Assembly (NCBI GenBank): GCA_023405815.1
Contig: JAEXXM010000078.1
Span: forward strand, 1-20,703
From: Pseudomonadota bacterium
GTDB taxonomy: Bacteria > Pseudomonadota > Alphaproteobacteria > Rhizobiales > Hyphomicrobiaceae
Direction of reading: 5' to 3'
DNA length: 20,703 bases
The notes beneath the pieces are model-generated. The model had not been told where the DNA came from, made no database searches, and was given only the letters and a program-made list of their open reading frames with translations. The translations under genes were made by a program, and so were the position numbers. The stretch's first letter is position 1, and every line of letters starts with the position of its first letter. Of the stretch, positions 1 to 9,188 are shown piece by piece.

Positions 1-138
1 TTTCCCCGCGGCTCGGTTCTTTATGAGCGGTTCGACTATGGGGCCGGCAAGGGCCGCCTCGACAGGCAGCGTCAAAGACATGCGTCGCTGGTGTTCCTCG
101 TGCTCCTTGGCGCGATAACGGCCTTCACCCTGCGCTAA
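1..138 (+). CDS. C-terminal tail of an unidentified membrane protein (partial)
   Basis: Frame 1 is open from the left edge to a TAA at 136-138 and encodes 45 residues. The tail is a basic stretch (GRLDRQRQRH) followed by a hydrophobic segment (SLVFLVLLGAITAFTL) that ends one residue before the stop. A final transmembrane helix at the very C-terminus is typical of sugar-type ABC transporter permeases, and the LYERFDYG stretch before it is compatible with that family. This is inference from a short fragment; it could also be chance. Confidence 0.35.
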   Translation, partial: FPRGSVLYERFDYGAGKGRLDRQRQRHASLVFLVLLGAITAFTLR

Positions 139-233
139 AGAGTTGGGAAGTCGTCTCCGCCGCCAGGTACTGCAGCGATTGGGTCTTCGATAGGTTGGCT
201 TTCCGGGCTCGAGAGGCGTTGGCAGACTGGGCC

Positions 234-1118
234 TCAGTGGCCATCAATTCCGGAAGCGGCTGCTCTCAGGGTCGCCAGCCGGTAGATCGCTACTGCCGCT
301 AGTTTCTGTGCGGCCGATAGTGTTTCTGCTTCTGTCGAAATCTCTGCGAGACGCAAATAGGCATCAACCAAGTATTCGGATACGGCAACCAGATCAGCCT
401 CCGCACCTAACGGCAGAGGTGGCATGGCCGGAGCGGGCCCGCGCGCTGCTTCCATCCCCTCCAGCATCGCGGCGGCGCGCTTCGCATCGGTCACGATGGA
501 CGCGGCAAATTGGACACCCGCCGCGGTTTCGGGACGCTGCTGGATCGCCTCCGCAAGGTGCCGCTCGAATGCGGCAAGTGCGTTCAGGGCGATGGGTACA
601 GAAGCCGGTTTGGCCGCCTCTCCCTCGACATGAAAGGCTTTGCGCCGTTCGCGGCGCAGAAGCGATACATGCTCCAATTCCTCGAGGGCCATCTGCTCGG
701 CAGCCTCCTTGACGTCCGTCCTATCGGCGTGGGCTGCCACGTAGGTCCAGAATGCAAACGAACGCTCCTCGTGACGGACTGCGGACGCCAGTGCTCGGTA
801 AGGAGTGAGAAGCTTCGATTTCGCCATCTCGCCGGGGGGCGCATCGAATGTGTCGGGAATGGTCCACGGAAGCGGGGTCTTGGAGGGCTCGGCATGCTCG
901 CTGTGTTCGGCCCAGACGGTGACCTGGTGAACGTGACTGCGCTCGACGTCGGCGAGGTGTTCGAAAATGCCGGCGAGCTGCTCGCCGCCCTGTTGACGCA
1001 ACTGAGCAGCGGTTTCAGTGTACCTGGCCACCGCGTCGCACTCCATCGCGTGCGCGATGGCAAAGAGCTCTTCGAGCGATCTGACAGGTCCGGCCGGTTC
1101 GGCCTTCAATGATGACAC
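234..1118 (-). CDS. Ferritin-like (rubrerythrin-type) diiron domain protein
   Basis: A 294-residue protein read leftward from a GTG start at 1118, with a GGGG stretch about 9 bases upstream as a possible ribosome site. The N-terminal half shows the four-helix ferritin-like pattern of carboxylate and ExxH ligands: E26 (AMECDAVARY), E59-x-x-H62 (VERSH), E117/E118 (HEERSF) and E147-x-x-H150 (EELEH). The C-terminal half (about 175-294) is alanine-rich and helical, with no motif I recognise. Such domains bind a diiron centre and act in peroxide scavenging, iron handling or oxidation chemistry; the substrate here is unknown. No signal peptide is visible, so it should be cytoplasmic. It diverges from nosR across about 90 bases, so the two may share regulatory sites. 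Confident in the fold class, not in the function. Confidence 0.8.
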   Translation of the reverse strand: MSSLKAEPAGPVRSLEELFAIAHAMECDAVARYTETAAQLRQQGGEQLAGIFEHLADVERSHVHQVTVWAEHSEHAEPSKTPLPWTIPDTFDAPPGEMAKSKLLTPYRALASAVRHEERSFAFWTYVAAHADRTDVKEAAEQMALEELEHVSLLRRERRKAFHVEGEAAKPASVPIALNALAAFERHLAEAIQQRPETAAGVQFAASIVTDAKRAAAMLEGMEAARGPAPAMPPLPLGAEADLVAVSEYLVDAYLRLAEISTEAETLSAAQKLAAVAIYRLATLRAAASGIDGH

Positions 1119-1162
1119 GATCTTAACCCCAGAAGCGCTGAGATCAGAGCTTGCCCCACCCC

Positions 1163-1184
1163 TTATCCCAGATCAACTGATCAA
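1163..1184. promoter_or_regulatory. Possible FNR/CRP-family half-sites between the ferritin-like gene and nosR
   Basis: The divergent gap contains two ATCAA half-sites (1172-1176 and 1180-1184), identical to one arm of the FNR-type box TTGAT-N4-ATCAA. The first has a poor partner (TTATC, 1163-1167) at the right spacing; the second has none. nos operons are commonly controlled by FNR/NnrR/FixK-type regulators, so the position fits, but neither box is complete. Confidence 0.3.
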
Positions 1185-1209
1185 GGGCGGAAGATGGTAC
1201 GAGCCTTAT

Positions 1210-3558
1210 ATGCGATGCTGGCACAATCTTAAGCGTTCGTCTCGGCTTTGCGGCCATCTTGGACGCGCAGCCGGAATTCTCGTGGCTGTCTTTCTGCTGT
1301 GGCATTCTGACGTTGCGGCCGCCGCGTCGCGTCTCAGCGAGTTTGCGGTACGCGCAACGCCCCAGGAGTTCTTCAAGCAGGGTACCCGCTTCGGAGAGCC
1401 GCAAGGCGATCCGCCGATCTTGCCTGTCTTCGCAGGCGATCGGCTGCTCGGTTACGTCTACCTGAACACGGATTTCACTGGCGCGATCGGCTACTCGGGT
1501 AAGCCGGTGAGCATGCTCATCGGTATTGACCCCGAGGGTGTCATCACGGGCCTCAAGCTTGTCGAGCACAAGGAGCCGATCGTTCTCGTTGGCGTGCCCG
1601 AGCGTCGCGTGGTGGAGGCGATCAACAAGCTCGTCGGCAAGTCGGTCGCACCGATAGCCGCCGGCAAGGAGCGCCCGCCACAGCCCGACATCGTGAGCGG
1701 AGCCACCGTCACCGTTCTGGTAATGGCTGATAGCGTCGTGCGTTCGGCTGTGCGCTTAGTGCGTAGCGGTCGCTTGTCGCCCGCACCCGCTGGGCCTGGT
1801 GCCGAAGTGGTCGCCAAGAGAGTGATCGACCTCGGCCAAAGCGAGATCCGGGATTGGGCGAGCCTGCTCGGCGATGGCTCGATCCGCCGGCTCAGCCTCA
1901 CTGTCGAGGAGGTCAATGAAGCGTTCGAGAAGTCCGGCAACAAGGAGGCCGCAAAGCACGCGGAGGCCGGTGATTCGCACGAGATTTTCATCGACCTCTA
2001 TGCAGCCTTGGTCAGCGTGCCGACGATCGGAAAGAGCCTCTTGGGCGAAAGCGGGTATGACCAGCTTCTCCGTCGGCTCAAGCCCGGACAGCAGGCCATT
2101 CTCGTTGCGGGCGACGGAATCTATTCGTTCAAGGGGTCGGGCTATGTGCGCGGTGGCATATTCGACCGCATCGAGCTGCTGCAGGACGGCTCGGGCACTC
2201 GCTTCCGCGACCGCAATCATGAGCGTCTCGGTGACCTTGCCGCCGCGGGAGCTCCGGCCTTGCGCGAGATCGGCCTGTTCACGGTTCCCGAGGACTTCGC
2301 ATTTGATCCCACCGAACCATGGGAGCTGCAACTGCTCGTGCAGCGCGCCACGGGCGCGCGCGAGAAGGCGTTCCTCACCTTCAATCTCGGCTACACGTTG
2401 CCGGAACGATACACGAAGCGCGAGCAGCCGCCGCCGAAAGTGGCGGCCGATACGCCGGCAGGTACAGCGCGCGATGGACAAGCAACGCCCAGTGCGGGTC
2501 CTGGCCCGCACATCGACAGCGAGGAGCCGCTGTGGAAGCAGATGTGGCACCGCAACGCCGCATCTGTTGCGGTCAGCGGCGTAGCCATCCTCGTTCTGAC
2601 GGCTATCTTCTTCTTCCAGAACCAGCTCGTCCGGCGACCCAACCTTTACACCTGGGTACGTCGCGGGTTTCTTCTGTTCACTCTGGTGTGGCTCGGCTGG
2701 TACGCCAACGCGCAGCTCTCCGTGGTCAATGTTCTGACCTTCACCAATTCGCTGATCACAGGCTTCAACTGGGAGTACTTCCTCACCTCGCCACTCATCT
2801 TCATCTTGTGGTCGTCGGTGGCGGCCGCGCTGTTGTTCTGGGGACGCGGCCCCTTCTGCGGGTGGCTCTGCCCCTTTGGCGCATTGCAGGAGCTCACCAA
2901 CAACGTCGCCAAGGCCCTGCGCGTCCCGCAGATCCGCGTGCCGTGGGATCTGCACGAACGTCTATGGCCCATCAAATACATCATATTCCTGTTCCTGTTC
3001 GGAATGTCGCTCTATTCGATCGCCTTCGCCGAGCAGCTCTCCGAGGTCGAGCCGTTCAAGACCGCGATCGTCCTGAAGTTCATGCGCGAATGGCCCTTCG
3101 TCGCATATGCGGTGCTTCTGCTGAGCACTGGGCTCTTCATCGAGCGCTTCTTCTGCCGCTACCTTTGCCCGCTCGGCGCTGCACTGGCGATCCCCGGGCG
3201 CATACGCATGTTCGAATGGCTGCGGCGATGGCCCGAATGCGGCTCGCCCTGCCAGCGCTGCGCGAACGAATGCCCGGTGCAGTCAATTCATCCGGAAGGA
3301 CACATCAATGTAAATGAATGCATTTATTGTATGCATTGCCAGGAGCTCTATTGGGACGATCACCGCTGCCCCCATATGATCCAGATCCGGCTCAAGCGAG
3401 CGAAACGCGAGGCGCTATCGTCTCCCTCCATGCGCGATAGCGCCCCCGCACCAGGTCAACCCGCTATCGGCCGATTGACCAAACTCATGTCGCAGAATTT
3501 CAGGATGCCTAAAATTAGGCTTTGGCCGACACGCGGAGAAGGAGGTTCCCATGACTGA
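1210..3558 (+). CDS. nosR: NosR, membrane flavo-iron-sulfur protein for N2O respiration
   Basis: A 782-residue inner-membrane protein that supplies electrons to nitrous oxide reductase and supports nos expression. The ATG at 1210 is preferred over in-frame codons further upstream: it gives a signal sequence (AGILVAVFLLWHSDVAAAA) and avoids overlapping the divergent gene. With this start the FMN-attachment motif SGATVT places the modified threonine at residue 166. A periplasmic FMN-binding domain (about 40-400) is followed by membrane helices from about 450. Two CxxxCP motifs (C550/C554, FCGWLCP; C649/C653, FCRYLCP) precede a C-terminal double [4Fe-4S] ferredoxin region (C677, C681, C684, C688; C704, C707, C710, C720). 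The length fits full-length NosR. The last 8 bases overlap nosZ, implying translational coupling. Confidence 0.96.
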   Translation: MRCWHNLKRSSRLCGHLGRAAGILVAVFLLWHSDVAAAASRLSEFAVRATPQEFFKQGTRFGEPQGDPPILPVFAGDRLLGYVYLNTDFTGAIGYSGKPVSMLIGIDPEGVITGLKLVEHKEPIVLVGVPERRVVEAINKLVGKSVAPIAAGKERPPQPDIVSGATVTVLVMADSVVRSAVRLVRSGRLSPAPAGPGAEVVAKRVIDLGQSEIRDWASLLGDGSIRRLSLTVEEVNEAFEKSGNKEAAKHAEAGDSHEIFIDLYAALVSVPTIGKSLLGESGYDQLLRRLKPGQQAILVAGDGIYSFKGSGYVRGGIFDRIELLQDGSGTRFRDRNHERLGDLAAAGAPALREIGLFTVPEDFAFDPTEPWELQLLVQRATGAREKAFLTFNLGYTLPERYTKREQPPPKVAADTPAGTARDGQATPSAGPGPHIDSEEPLWKQMWHRNAASVAVSGVAILVLTAIFFFQNQLVRRPNLYTWVRRGFLLFTLVWLGWYANAQLSVVNVLTFTNSLITGFNWEYFLTSPLIFILWSSVAAALLFWGRGPFCGWLCPFGALQELTNNVAKALRVPQIRVPWDLHERLWPIKYIIFLFLFGMSLYSIAFAEQLSEVEPFKTAIVLKFMREWPFVAYAVLLLSTGLFIERFFCRYLCPLGAALAIPGRIRMFEWLRRWPECGSPCQRCANECPVQSIHPEGHINVNECIYCMHCQELYWDDHRCPHMIQIRLKRAKREALSSPSMRDSAPAPGQPAIGRLTKLMSQNFRMPKIRLWPTRGEGGSHD

Positions 3559-5485
3559 TCAGAACGATAAGCGCGGATTCACGCGGCGAGGCATGCTTGG
3601 GACGGCAGTGGCGGCCACGGCAGTCGGGGCCACGGGCGGCATTGGTCTTGCCCGCTTCAGTGACGGCACGCAGGCTCAAGCGCAACCGGCGCCTGCGAAA
3701 GGCGGAGCAAGCCCACACGGAACGACGGAGGTTCGGCCGGGTGAGTTGGATGAGTATTACGTATTCTCATCCAGCGGTCAGTCGGGGGAAGTGCGGATCC
3801 TGGGCCTCCCGTCCATGCGCGAGCTGATGCGCATTCCGGTGTTCAACCGCTGCAGCGCCACCGGCTGGGGCCAGACCAACGAGAGCCTGAAGGTGCTGAC
3901 GGAGGGGCTTACGCCGGAAGCGCGTGATTTCCTGAAGACCCGCGGCGGCACCTACATGAACGGGGACTTGCATCACCCGCACGTCTCATTCACCGACGGC
4001 ACGTATGACGGCCGCTATCTCTATGCCAACGACAAGGCGAACACGCGCGTCTGCCGCATACGCCTCGACATCATGAAATGCGACAAGATCATCCAGCTCC
4101 CCAACCAACATACGGTCCATGGACTGCGCGTGCAGAAGTATCCCAAGACAGGATACGTATTCTGCAATGGAGAGGACGGAGTGCCGCTGCCCAATGATGG
4201 GAAGGTGCTTGACGACCCTAGGCAGTACCATTCCGTGTTTAGCGCTGTCGACGGCGAAACCATGAAGGTCGCTTGGCAGGTGATCGTCGACGGCAACCTC
4301 GACAATGTCGACGCGGACTACCAGGGCAAGTATTGCTTCTCCACCTGCTACAATTCCGAAGAGGGCGTCACTCTCGCCGAAACGATGGCGAAGGAGCAGG
4401 ATTGGATCACGATCTTCAACATCAAGCGCATCGAAGAGGCGGTGAAGAAGGGTGACTTCAAGGAGATGAATGGAGTGCCCGTAATCGACGGGCGACATGG
4501 CTCCCCCTACACCCGCTACGTGCCTGTCCCGAACAGCCCGCACGGCATGAACACGGCCCCCGATGGCATTCACGTCGTCGCCAACGGCAAGCTCTCGCCG
4601 ACGGTCACTGTGTTCGATGTGCGCAAGTTCGACGACCTTTTCGACGACAAGATCCAACCACGGGATACAGTTGTGGCAGAGCCCGAGCTGGGACTTGGCC
4701 CGCTTCACACCGCCTATGATGGCAAGGGCAATGCCTTCACCACGCTGTTCCTCGACAGCCAGGTCGTGAAATGGAACATCGACGCCGCTAAGCGCGCCTT
4801 CAAGGGCGAGAAGGTCAATCCGATTATCCAGAAGATCGATGTGCATTACCAGCCCGGGCACAATCACACCTCCATGGGGCAGACCAAGGAGGCTGATGGA
4901 AAATGGCTCATCTCACTGAACAAGTTCTCGAAGGACCGGTTCTTGAATGTTGGCCCACTCAAGCCGGAGAACGATCAGCTCATCGACATCTCAGGCGACA
5001 AGATGGTGCTCGTCCACGATGGGCCGAGCTTTGCCGAGCCGCACGATGCAACGATCGTGCATCGATCGAAGATCACTCCGCTCCATGTCTGGAAGAGAGA
5101 CGATCCGTTCTTCGCCGATACGGTGAAGCAGGCCAAGGCGGACGGCATCACGCTGGAAGCCGACTCGAAAGTGATCCGCGACGGCAACAAGGTGCGGGTC
5201 TACATGACTTCGTCCGCCCCTTCCTATGGATTGGATAGTTTCACGGTCAAGCAGGGGGACGAGGTGACGGTGTGCGTCACCAACGTGGATGACGTCGAGG
5301 ATCTGACGCACGGGTTCTGCATCGTGAACTACGGCGTCAACATGGAGATCGGACCGCAGCAGACGTCGTCCGTCACCTTCATAGCGGATCGGCCCGGCGT
5401 CTTCTGGTACTTCTGCACGTGGTTCTGTCACGCCATGCACATGGAGATGAAAGGCCGCATGCTGGTCGAGCCACGGAACGTCTAG
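3551..5485 (+). CDS. nosZ: Nitrous oxide reductase NosZ (Tat-exported, clade I type)
   Basis: A 644-residue periplasmic copper enzyme that reduces N2O to N2, the last step of denitrification. A strong AAGGAGG lies just upstream of the ATG. The N-terminus has a twin-arginine signal (TRRGMLG, R12-R13) and a hydrophobic stretch. The seven-bladed propeller carries the CuZ histidine motifs GDLHHPH (H141, H142), HTVHGL, NSPHGM, GHNHTSMG and FAEPHDA. The C-terminal cupredoxin domain has the CuA motif CTWFCHAMHMEM (C622, W624, C626, H630, M633) and an upstream ligand in DLTHGF (H587). All visible metal ligands are present, so the enzyme should be functional. The Tat signal and the neighbouring nosR and nosX point to the clade I (Tat) rather than clade II (Sec) lineage. 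Confidence 0.98.
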   Translation: MTDQNDKRGFTRRGMLGTAVAATAVGATGGIGLARFSDGTQAQAQPAPAKGGASPHGTTEVRPGELDEYYVFSSSGQSGEVRILGLPSMRELMRIPVFNRCSATGWGQTNESLKVLTEGLTPEARDFLKTRGGTYMNGDLHHPHVSFTDGTYDGRYLYANDKANTRVCRIRLDIMKCDKIIQLPNQHTVHGLRVQKYPKTGYVFCNGEDGVPLPNDGKVLDDPRQYHSVFSAVDGETMKVAWQVIVDGNLDNVDADYQGKYCFSTCYNSEEGVTLAETMAKEQDWITIFNIKRIEEAVKKGDFKEMNGVPVIDGRHGSPYTRYVPVPNSPHGMNTAPDGIHVVANGKLSPTVTVFDVRKFDDLFDDKIQPRDTVVAEPELGLGPLHTAYDGKGNAFTTLFLDSQVVKWNIDAAKRAFKGEKVNPIIQKIDVHYQPGHNHTSMGQTKEADGKWLISLNKFSKDRFLNVGPLKPENDQLIDISGDKMVLVHDGPSFAEPHDATIVHRSKITPLHVWKRDDPFFADTVKQAKADGITLEADSKVIRDGNKVRVYMTSSAPSYGLDSFTVKQGDEVTVCVTNVDDVEDLTHGFCIVNYGVNMEIGPQQTSSVTFIADRPGVFWYFCTWFCHAMHMEMKGRMLVEPRNV

Positions 5486-5487
5486 CG

Positions 5488-6876
5488 ATGGCCCGGGCCT
5501 TCTGCCGTCTGGCATGGGCGCTCGTTTTCGCCGTCTGCACGGGTCCGGTCGCCTACGCGGAACGCGTCGTGCTGATCCCCGGGGAGCCGGACGTGCAGGC
5601 GGCTTTGGATAAGGCCGCCGATGGCGACACCATTGTGTTGGAGGGTCGCCATCGCGGCCCGGTCCGCCTCACGCGCAAATTGACGCTCGAAGGGGCGCCG
5701 GGCGCGGTGCTCGAAGGCTCGGGCCGCGGTAGCGTAATCACCATTGCGAGCCCCAACGCCGTGGTCCGCAACCTCACCATCCGCGGCTCCGGCACGAACC
5801 TCGAAGAGATGGACGCTGGAGTGTTCGTCGAAGAAACCGCCACGGATGCCCTCGTCGAAGGCAACCGGATCGAGGGCAATCTCTACGGCATCTACCTGCA
5901 CGGCGCCAAGAACGCGGTCGCGCGCGGGAACATTATCGTCGGTATCAAGGAGGGCCGCGTCAACGAGGCCGGCAACGGCGTATCGGTGTGGAACGCGCCG
6001 GGTGCCAAGGTGCTCGACAATGATATCCGCTTCGGCCGCGACGGCATCTTCAGCGTCGCGAGCAAGGGCAACGTTTTCAAGGGCAACCGGTTTCGCGACC
6101 TGCGCTTCGCGATCCACTACATGTACACGAACGACAGCGAGGTCAGCGACAACATCTCGACGGGAAACACCGCGGGCTTCGCCATCATGTACTCCCACCG
6201 CCTGAAGGTCACCGACAACGTCTCCGACGGCGACCGGGACCGGGGGCTACTCTTCAACTTTGCCAACGGCTCCGAGATCGCCGGCAACGAGGTGCGAGGC
6301 CGGCTCCAGCCGGCGGAGCGTTGGGCCAGTCCGGGCATGCGCGGCAGGGAAGCGGCTGAGCATGGGCTGCAGACGGCCGACGTGATGCAGGCACCGATGC
6401 TTGCGGCAGGAGCACGCAACGGACCCGAAAAGTGCGTGTTCATTTACAACGCCAACAAGAACCGGTTCCGTGGCAACCGGTTCGAAGGGTGTGAGATCGG
6501 CATCCATTTCACCGCTGGCTCCGAGGGCAACGAGATCTCGGGCAACTCCTTCGTCAACAACCGCAATCAGGTGAAGTACGTCGGTACCCGCTACCTTGAA
6601 TGGTCGAAAGACGGGCGCGGCAACTACTGGAGCGATAATCCGGCGTTTGATCTCAACGGTGACGGGATCGCCGATGCAGCCTACCGGCCGAACGATCTCA
6701 TCGACAAAGTCCTATGGTCGGTTCCGCAGGCCAAAGTGCTCATCAACAGTCCGGCAGTGCAGATCATTCGCTGGGCACAGACCCAGTTTCCCGCGCTGCT
6801 TCCGGGAGGCGTCGTTGACAGCCACCCCCTGATGTCGCCCCCTCGGCGGACTGGGGAAGGCGGAGGTCGATCCTGA
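5488..6876 (+). CDS. nosD: NosD, periplasmic copper-site maturation protein
   Basis: A 462-residue protein starting two bases after the nosZ stop. The ATG at 5488 is chosen because it opens a clear Sec signal (FCRLAWALVFAVCTGPVAYA); an in-frame ATG 69 bases earlier lies inside nosZ. The mature part is a right-handed parallel beta-helix (CASH/NosD domain) built of repeats such as NRIEGNLYGIYL, GNGVSVWNAP, KGNVFKGNRF and NSFVNNRN. NosD works with the NosFY ABC transporter to assemble the CuZ tetracopper-sulfide site. Its TGA overlaps the nosF ATG by one base. Confidence 0.95.
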   Translation: MARAFCRLAWALVFAVCTGPVAYAERVVLIPGEPDVQAALDKAADGDTIVLEGRHRGPVRLTRKLTLEGAPGAVLEGSGRGSVITIASPNAVVRNLTIRGSGTNLEEMDAGVFVEETATDALVEGNRIEGNLYGIYLHGAKNAVARGNIIVGIKEGRVNEAGNGVSVWNAPGAKVLDNDIRFGRDGIFSVASKGNVFKGNRFRDLRFAIHYMYTNDSEVSDNISTGNTAGFAIMYSHRLKVTDNVSDGDRDRGLLFNFANGSEIAGNEVRGRLQPAERWASPGMRGREAAEHGLQTADVMQAPMLAAGARNGPEKCVFIYNANKNRFRGNRFEGCEIGIHFTAGSEGNEISGNSFVNNRNQVKYVGTRYLEWSKDGRGNYWSDNPAFDLNGDGIADAAYRPNDLIDKVLWSVPQAKVLINSPAVQIIRWAQTQFPALLPGGVVDSHPLMSPPRRTGEGGGRS

Positions 6877-7787
6877 TGTCGACCGTAGAGATCAGGAGCC
6901 TGACCAAGCACTACGGAGCGATCGAAGCGGTGCGCGATGTCTCCTTCGATCTGCATGCGGGGGAAATTATCGCGCTCGTCGGTCACAACGGTGCCGGCAA
7001 GACGACGCTGTTGAAGCTCATGCTGGGCCTCGTCCGTCCGTCGACGGGGACAATCCGCGTGCTGGGCGAAGACCCGGCAGCCGGCGAGTTCGCCGCGCGG
7101 CGGCGCCTCGGCTATCTGCCCGAGAACGTGTCCTTCAATGCGGCGCTGACCGGACGCGAGGTGCTCTCCTTTTACGCGCGCCTAAAGGAACAACCCGTCG
7201 CGCAGGCGCTTTCGCTGCTCGATCAGGTCGGCCTTGGTGTGGCCTCCCAACGGCGGGTCGGGACCTACTCCAAAGGCATGCGACAGCGTCTCGGCCTGGC
7301 GCAGGCCCTCATAGGAGAGCCGCAAGTCTTGCTGCTGGACGAACCAACTACGGGCCTCGATCCGGCCTTGCGCCTCGAGTTCTACGAAATTGTTGAGGCG
7401 CTGCGCAGCCGGGGAGCGACGGTGGTGCTTTCCTCGCATGCCCTCGCCGAGCTCGGCGAGCGAGCAGGGCGCGTGATCATCATGAACCGGGGGACGATGG
7501 TGGCGAACGGATCGCTCGATGACTTGCGGCACCTTGCCCGGCTTCCCTCAAAGATCCGTCTCACGGTCGCGGAGGGCGCCAGCGGCATCCCCAACTGGCT
7601 TGGCGCACTTCCGAGCTGGCGCCAAGTAAACGGCCACATCGTCGAAATCGATGCCGTTGCGGAGGACAAGATCGCGCTGCTGCGACAGGTAACGGGCGCT
7701 GGTGCTCCCATCGTCGACGTCGACGTGGTGCCACCTACGCTCGACGAGGTTTACGCCCATTTCCTGCAGAGGGGCGCGGCGCAGTGA
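6876..7787 (+). CDS. nosF: NosF, ABC transporter ATPase for NosZ maturation
   Basis: A 303-residue ATPase with the complete ABC set: Walker A GHNGAGKTT (36-44), signature YSKGMRQ (131-137), Walker B VLLLDE (151-156) and an H-loop histidine in LSSHALAE (H188). A GGAGG lies about 10 bases before the ATG, within the end of nosD. It should power the NosY permease that supplies a sulfur species for the CuZ site via NosD. The stop overlaps the nosY start (GTGA). Confidence 0.96.
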   Translation: MSTVEIRSLTKHYGAIEAVRDVSFDLHAGEIIALVGHNGAGKTTLLKLMLGLVRPSTGTIRVLGEDPAAGEFAARRRLGYLPENVSFNAALTGREVLSFYARLKEQPVAQALSLLDQVGLGVASQRRVGTYSKGMRQRLGLAQALIGEPQVLLLDEPTTGLDPALRLEFYEIVEALRSRGATVVLSSHALAELGERAGRVIIMNRGTMVANGSLDDLRHLARLPSKIRLTVAEGASGIPNWLGALPSWRQVNGHIVEIDAVAEDKIALLRQVTGAGAPIVDVDVVPPTLDEVYAHFLQRGAAQ

Positions 7788-8614
7788 GAAACATGCTTTT
7801 GATTGCCGGCAAGGAGATCCAGGAGAGCCTGCGCAATCGCTGGGTGCTCGCCACGACGCTTTTGTTGGCCGCGCTTGCCCTGACGCTCACCCTGCTCGGC
7901 AGCGCACCGACGGGCACCGTCGGCGTGCGCGCTCTCGATGTGGTGATCGTCAGTCTTTCGAGCCTCACTATCTTCCTCCTGCCGTTGATTGCGCTTCTGA
8001 TCTCGCACGATGCGATCGTGGGGGAGATCGAGCGCGGCACCATGCTCTTGCTCCTAAGCTACCCCGTCGGGCGCTGGCAGGTGCTGCTCGGCAAATTCAT
8101 TGGTCACCTTGCGATCCTCGCTTTTGCGACCGTCCTCGGCTACGGCGCTGCCGTAATCCTACTCGCGACCTCAGGCACAGAGATCGACGCTGACAGCCTG
8201 ACCGCCTTCGCCATGATGATCGGGTCATCGGTGCTGTTGGGTGCTGTGTTCATCGCCATCGGGTATCTCATCAGTGCGCTCGTTCGCGAGCGGGCCACTG
8301 CGGCTGGAATTGCCATCGGGATTTGGCTGCTTTTCGTTGTCCTCTACGACATGGCCCTGCTTGGCCTGCTCGTCGTCGATCAGGGCCGCACGATATCTGC
8401 TGGCGTCCTGAGCGCGCTCCTGCTTGCCAATCCAGCCGACATCTATCGCATGTTCAATCTCGCCGGCTCCGCCAACGTCAGCCTGTTCTCCGGAATGGCG
8501 GGGCTTGCCGAGACGATGACGCTGGGTCCTCCGCTGCTGCTGGCGGCGCTCTTGACGTGGGCCTTGCTGCCGCTGGGGCTCGCTGCCCTCGCCTTTTCCC
8601 GGAGGGAGCTATGA
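7784..8614 (+). CDS. nosY: NosY, ABC transporter permease for NosZ maturation
   Basis: A 276-residue integral membrane protein with six or so hydrophobic segments, for example WVLATTLLLAALALTLTLLG, VVIVSLSSLTIFLLPLIALLI and a last one near residues 250-268. The cytoplasmic charged segment after the second helix (SHDAIVGEIERGTMLLLLSYPVGRWQ, shown in part) is typical of ABC-2-like NosY permeases. The GTG at 7784 overlaps the nosF TGA. An in-frame ATG three codons later (7793) is an equally possible start. The end overlaps the nosL ATG by four bases. Confidence 0.94.
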   Translation: MRNMLLIAGKEIQESLRNRWVLATTLLLAALALTLTLLGSAPTGTVGVRALDVVIVSLSSLTIFLLPLIALLISHDAIVGEIERGTMLLLLSYPVGRWQVLLGKFIGHLAILAFATVLGYGAAVILLATSGTEIDADSLTAFAMMIGSSVLLGAVFIAIGYLISALVRERATAAGIAIGIWLLFVVLYDMALLGLLVVDQGRTISAGVLSALLLANPADIYRMFNLAGSANVSLFSGMAGLAETMTLGPPLLLAALLTWALLPLGLAALAFSRREL

Positions 8615-9180
8615 AGACGTTTGCCCTGATTGGCGTCGCCCTCGGCACGATGGCACTCGCCGCATGCACGGAAGAGGCGCCTAAGGCACCTCCCGCCCCA
8701 CACGCGCTCTCCGCCGAGGCGGTGGGGCATTATTGCGGGATGAACCTGCTCGAGCACAAGGGCCCGAAGGGTCAGATCATCCTCGCCAGTTCGAGCGAGC
8801 CCATGTGGTTCTCCTCTGCTCGCGACGCTTTCTCCTTTACGATGCTGCCCGACGAAGCCAAGGACATTCGCGCCATCTACGTGTCGGACATGGCGAAGGC
8901 GCCATCCTGGGACAGCCCAGGCCCCACCAACTGGGTCGATGCGCGCAAGGCATTCTTCGTCATCGGCAGCAGCAGGCAGGGAGGGATGGGGGCGCCGGAG
9001 ACAATTCCCTTCTCCGACCGAGCTGCAGCGGAGAAATTTGCCTCTGAAAATGGGGGGCGCGTTGTAAGTTTCGAAGAGATGCCCAAGAACTATGTGCTGG
9101 GCTCCGAGGCTGGCGCAGGGGGTGCAGGATTGCTGAAGGGTCACGGCGACGGCGCGCCGGCCGGCTCACCATCACCCTAG
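8611..9180 (+). CDS. nosL: NosL, copper-binding outer-membrane lipoprotein
   Basis: A 189-residue lipoprotein. The signal ends in a lipobox LAAC with the modified cysteine at C19. The NosL domain carries the Cu(I)-binding motif YCGM (C42, M44) and a later methionine in GGMGAPE. It delivers copper for assembly of the NosZ centres together with NosDFY. The ATG lies in the GCTATGA overlap with nosY, and a GGAGG about five bases ahead of the ATG is a good ribosome site. Confidence 0.95.
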   Translation: MKTFALIGVALGTMALAACTEEAPKAPPAPHALSAEAVGHYCGMNLLEHKGPKGQIILASSSEPMWFSSARDAFSFTMLPDEAKDIRAIYVSDMAKAPSWDSPGPTNWVDARKAFFVIGSSRQGGMGAPETIPFSDRAAAEKFASENGGRVVSFEEMPKNYVLGSEAGAGGAGLLKGHGDGAPAGSPSP

Positions 9181-9188
9181 GAGGATGC

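Noticed and set aside
1018..1209. In-frame upstream extension of nosR from the ATG at 1018
   Set aside because: It overlaps the divergent ferritin-like gene by about 100 bases and would place 64 non-hydrophobic residues before the signal sequence. The ATG at 1210 gives the normal N-terminus.
1756..2955. A long open frame antisense to nosR (399 codons), and a 293-codon one antisense to nosZ (3986-4867)
   Set aside because: Both lie entirely under strongly supported genes and have no recognisable domains; they are by-products of high GC codon bias.
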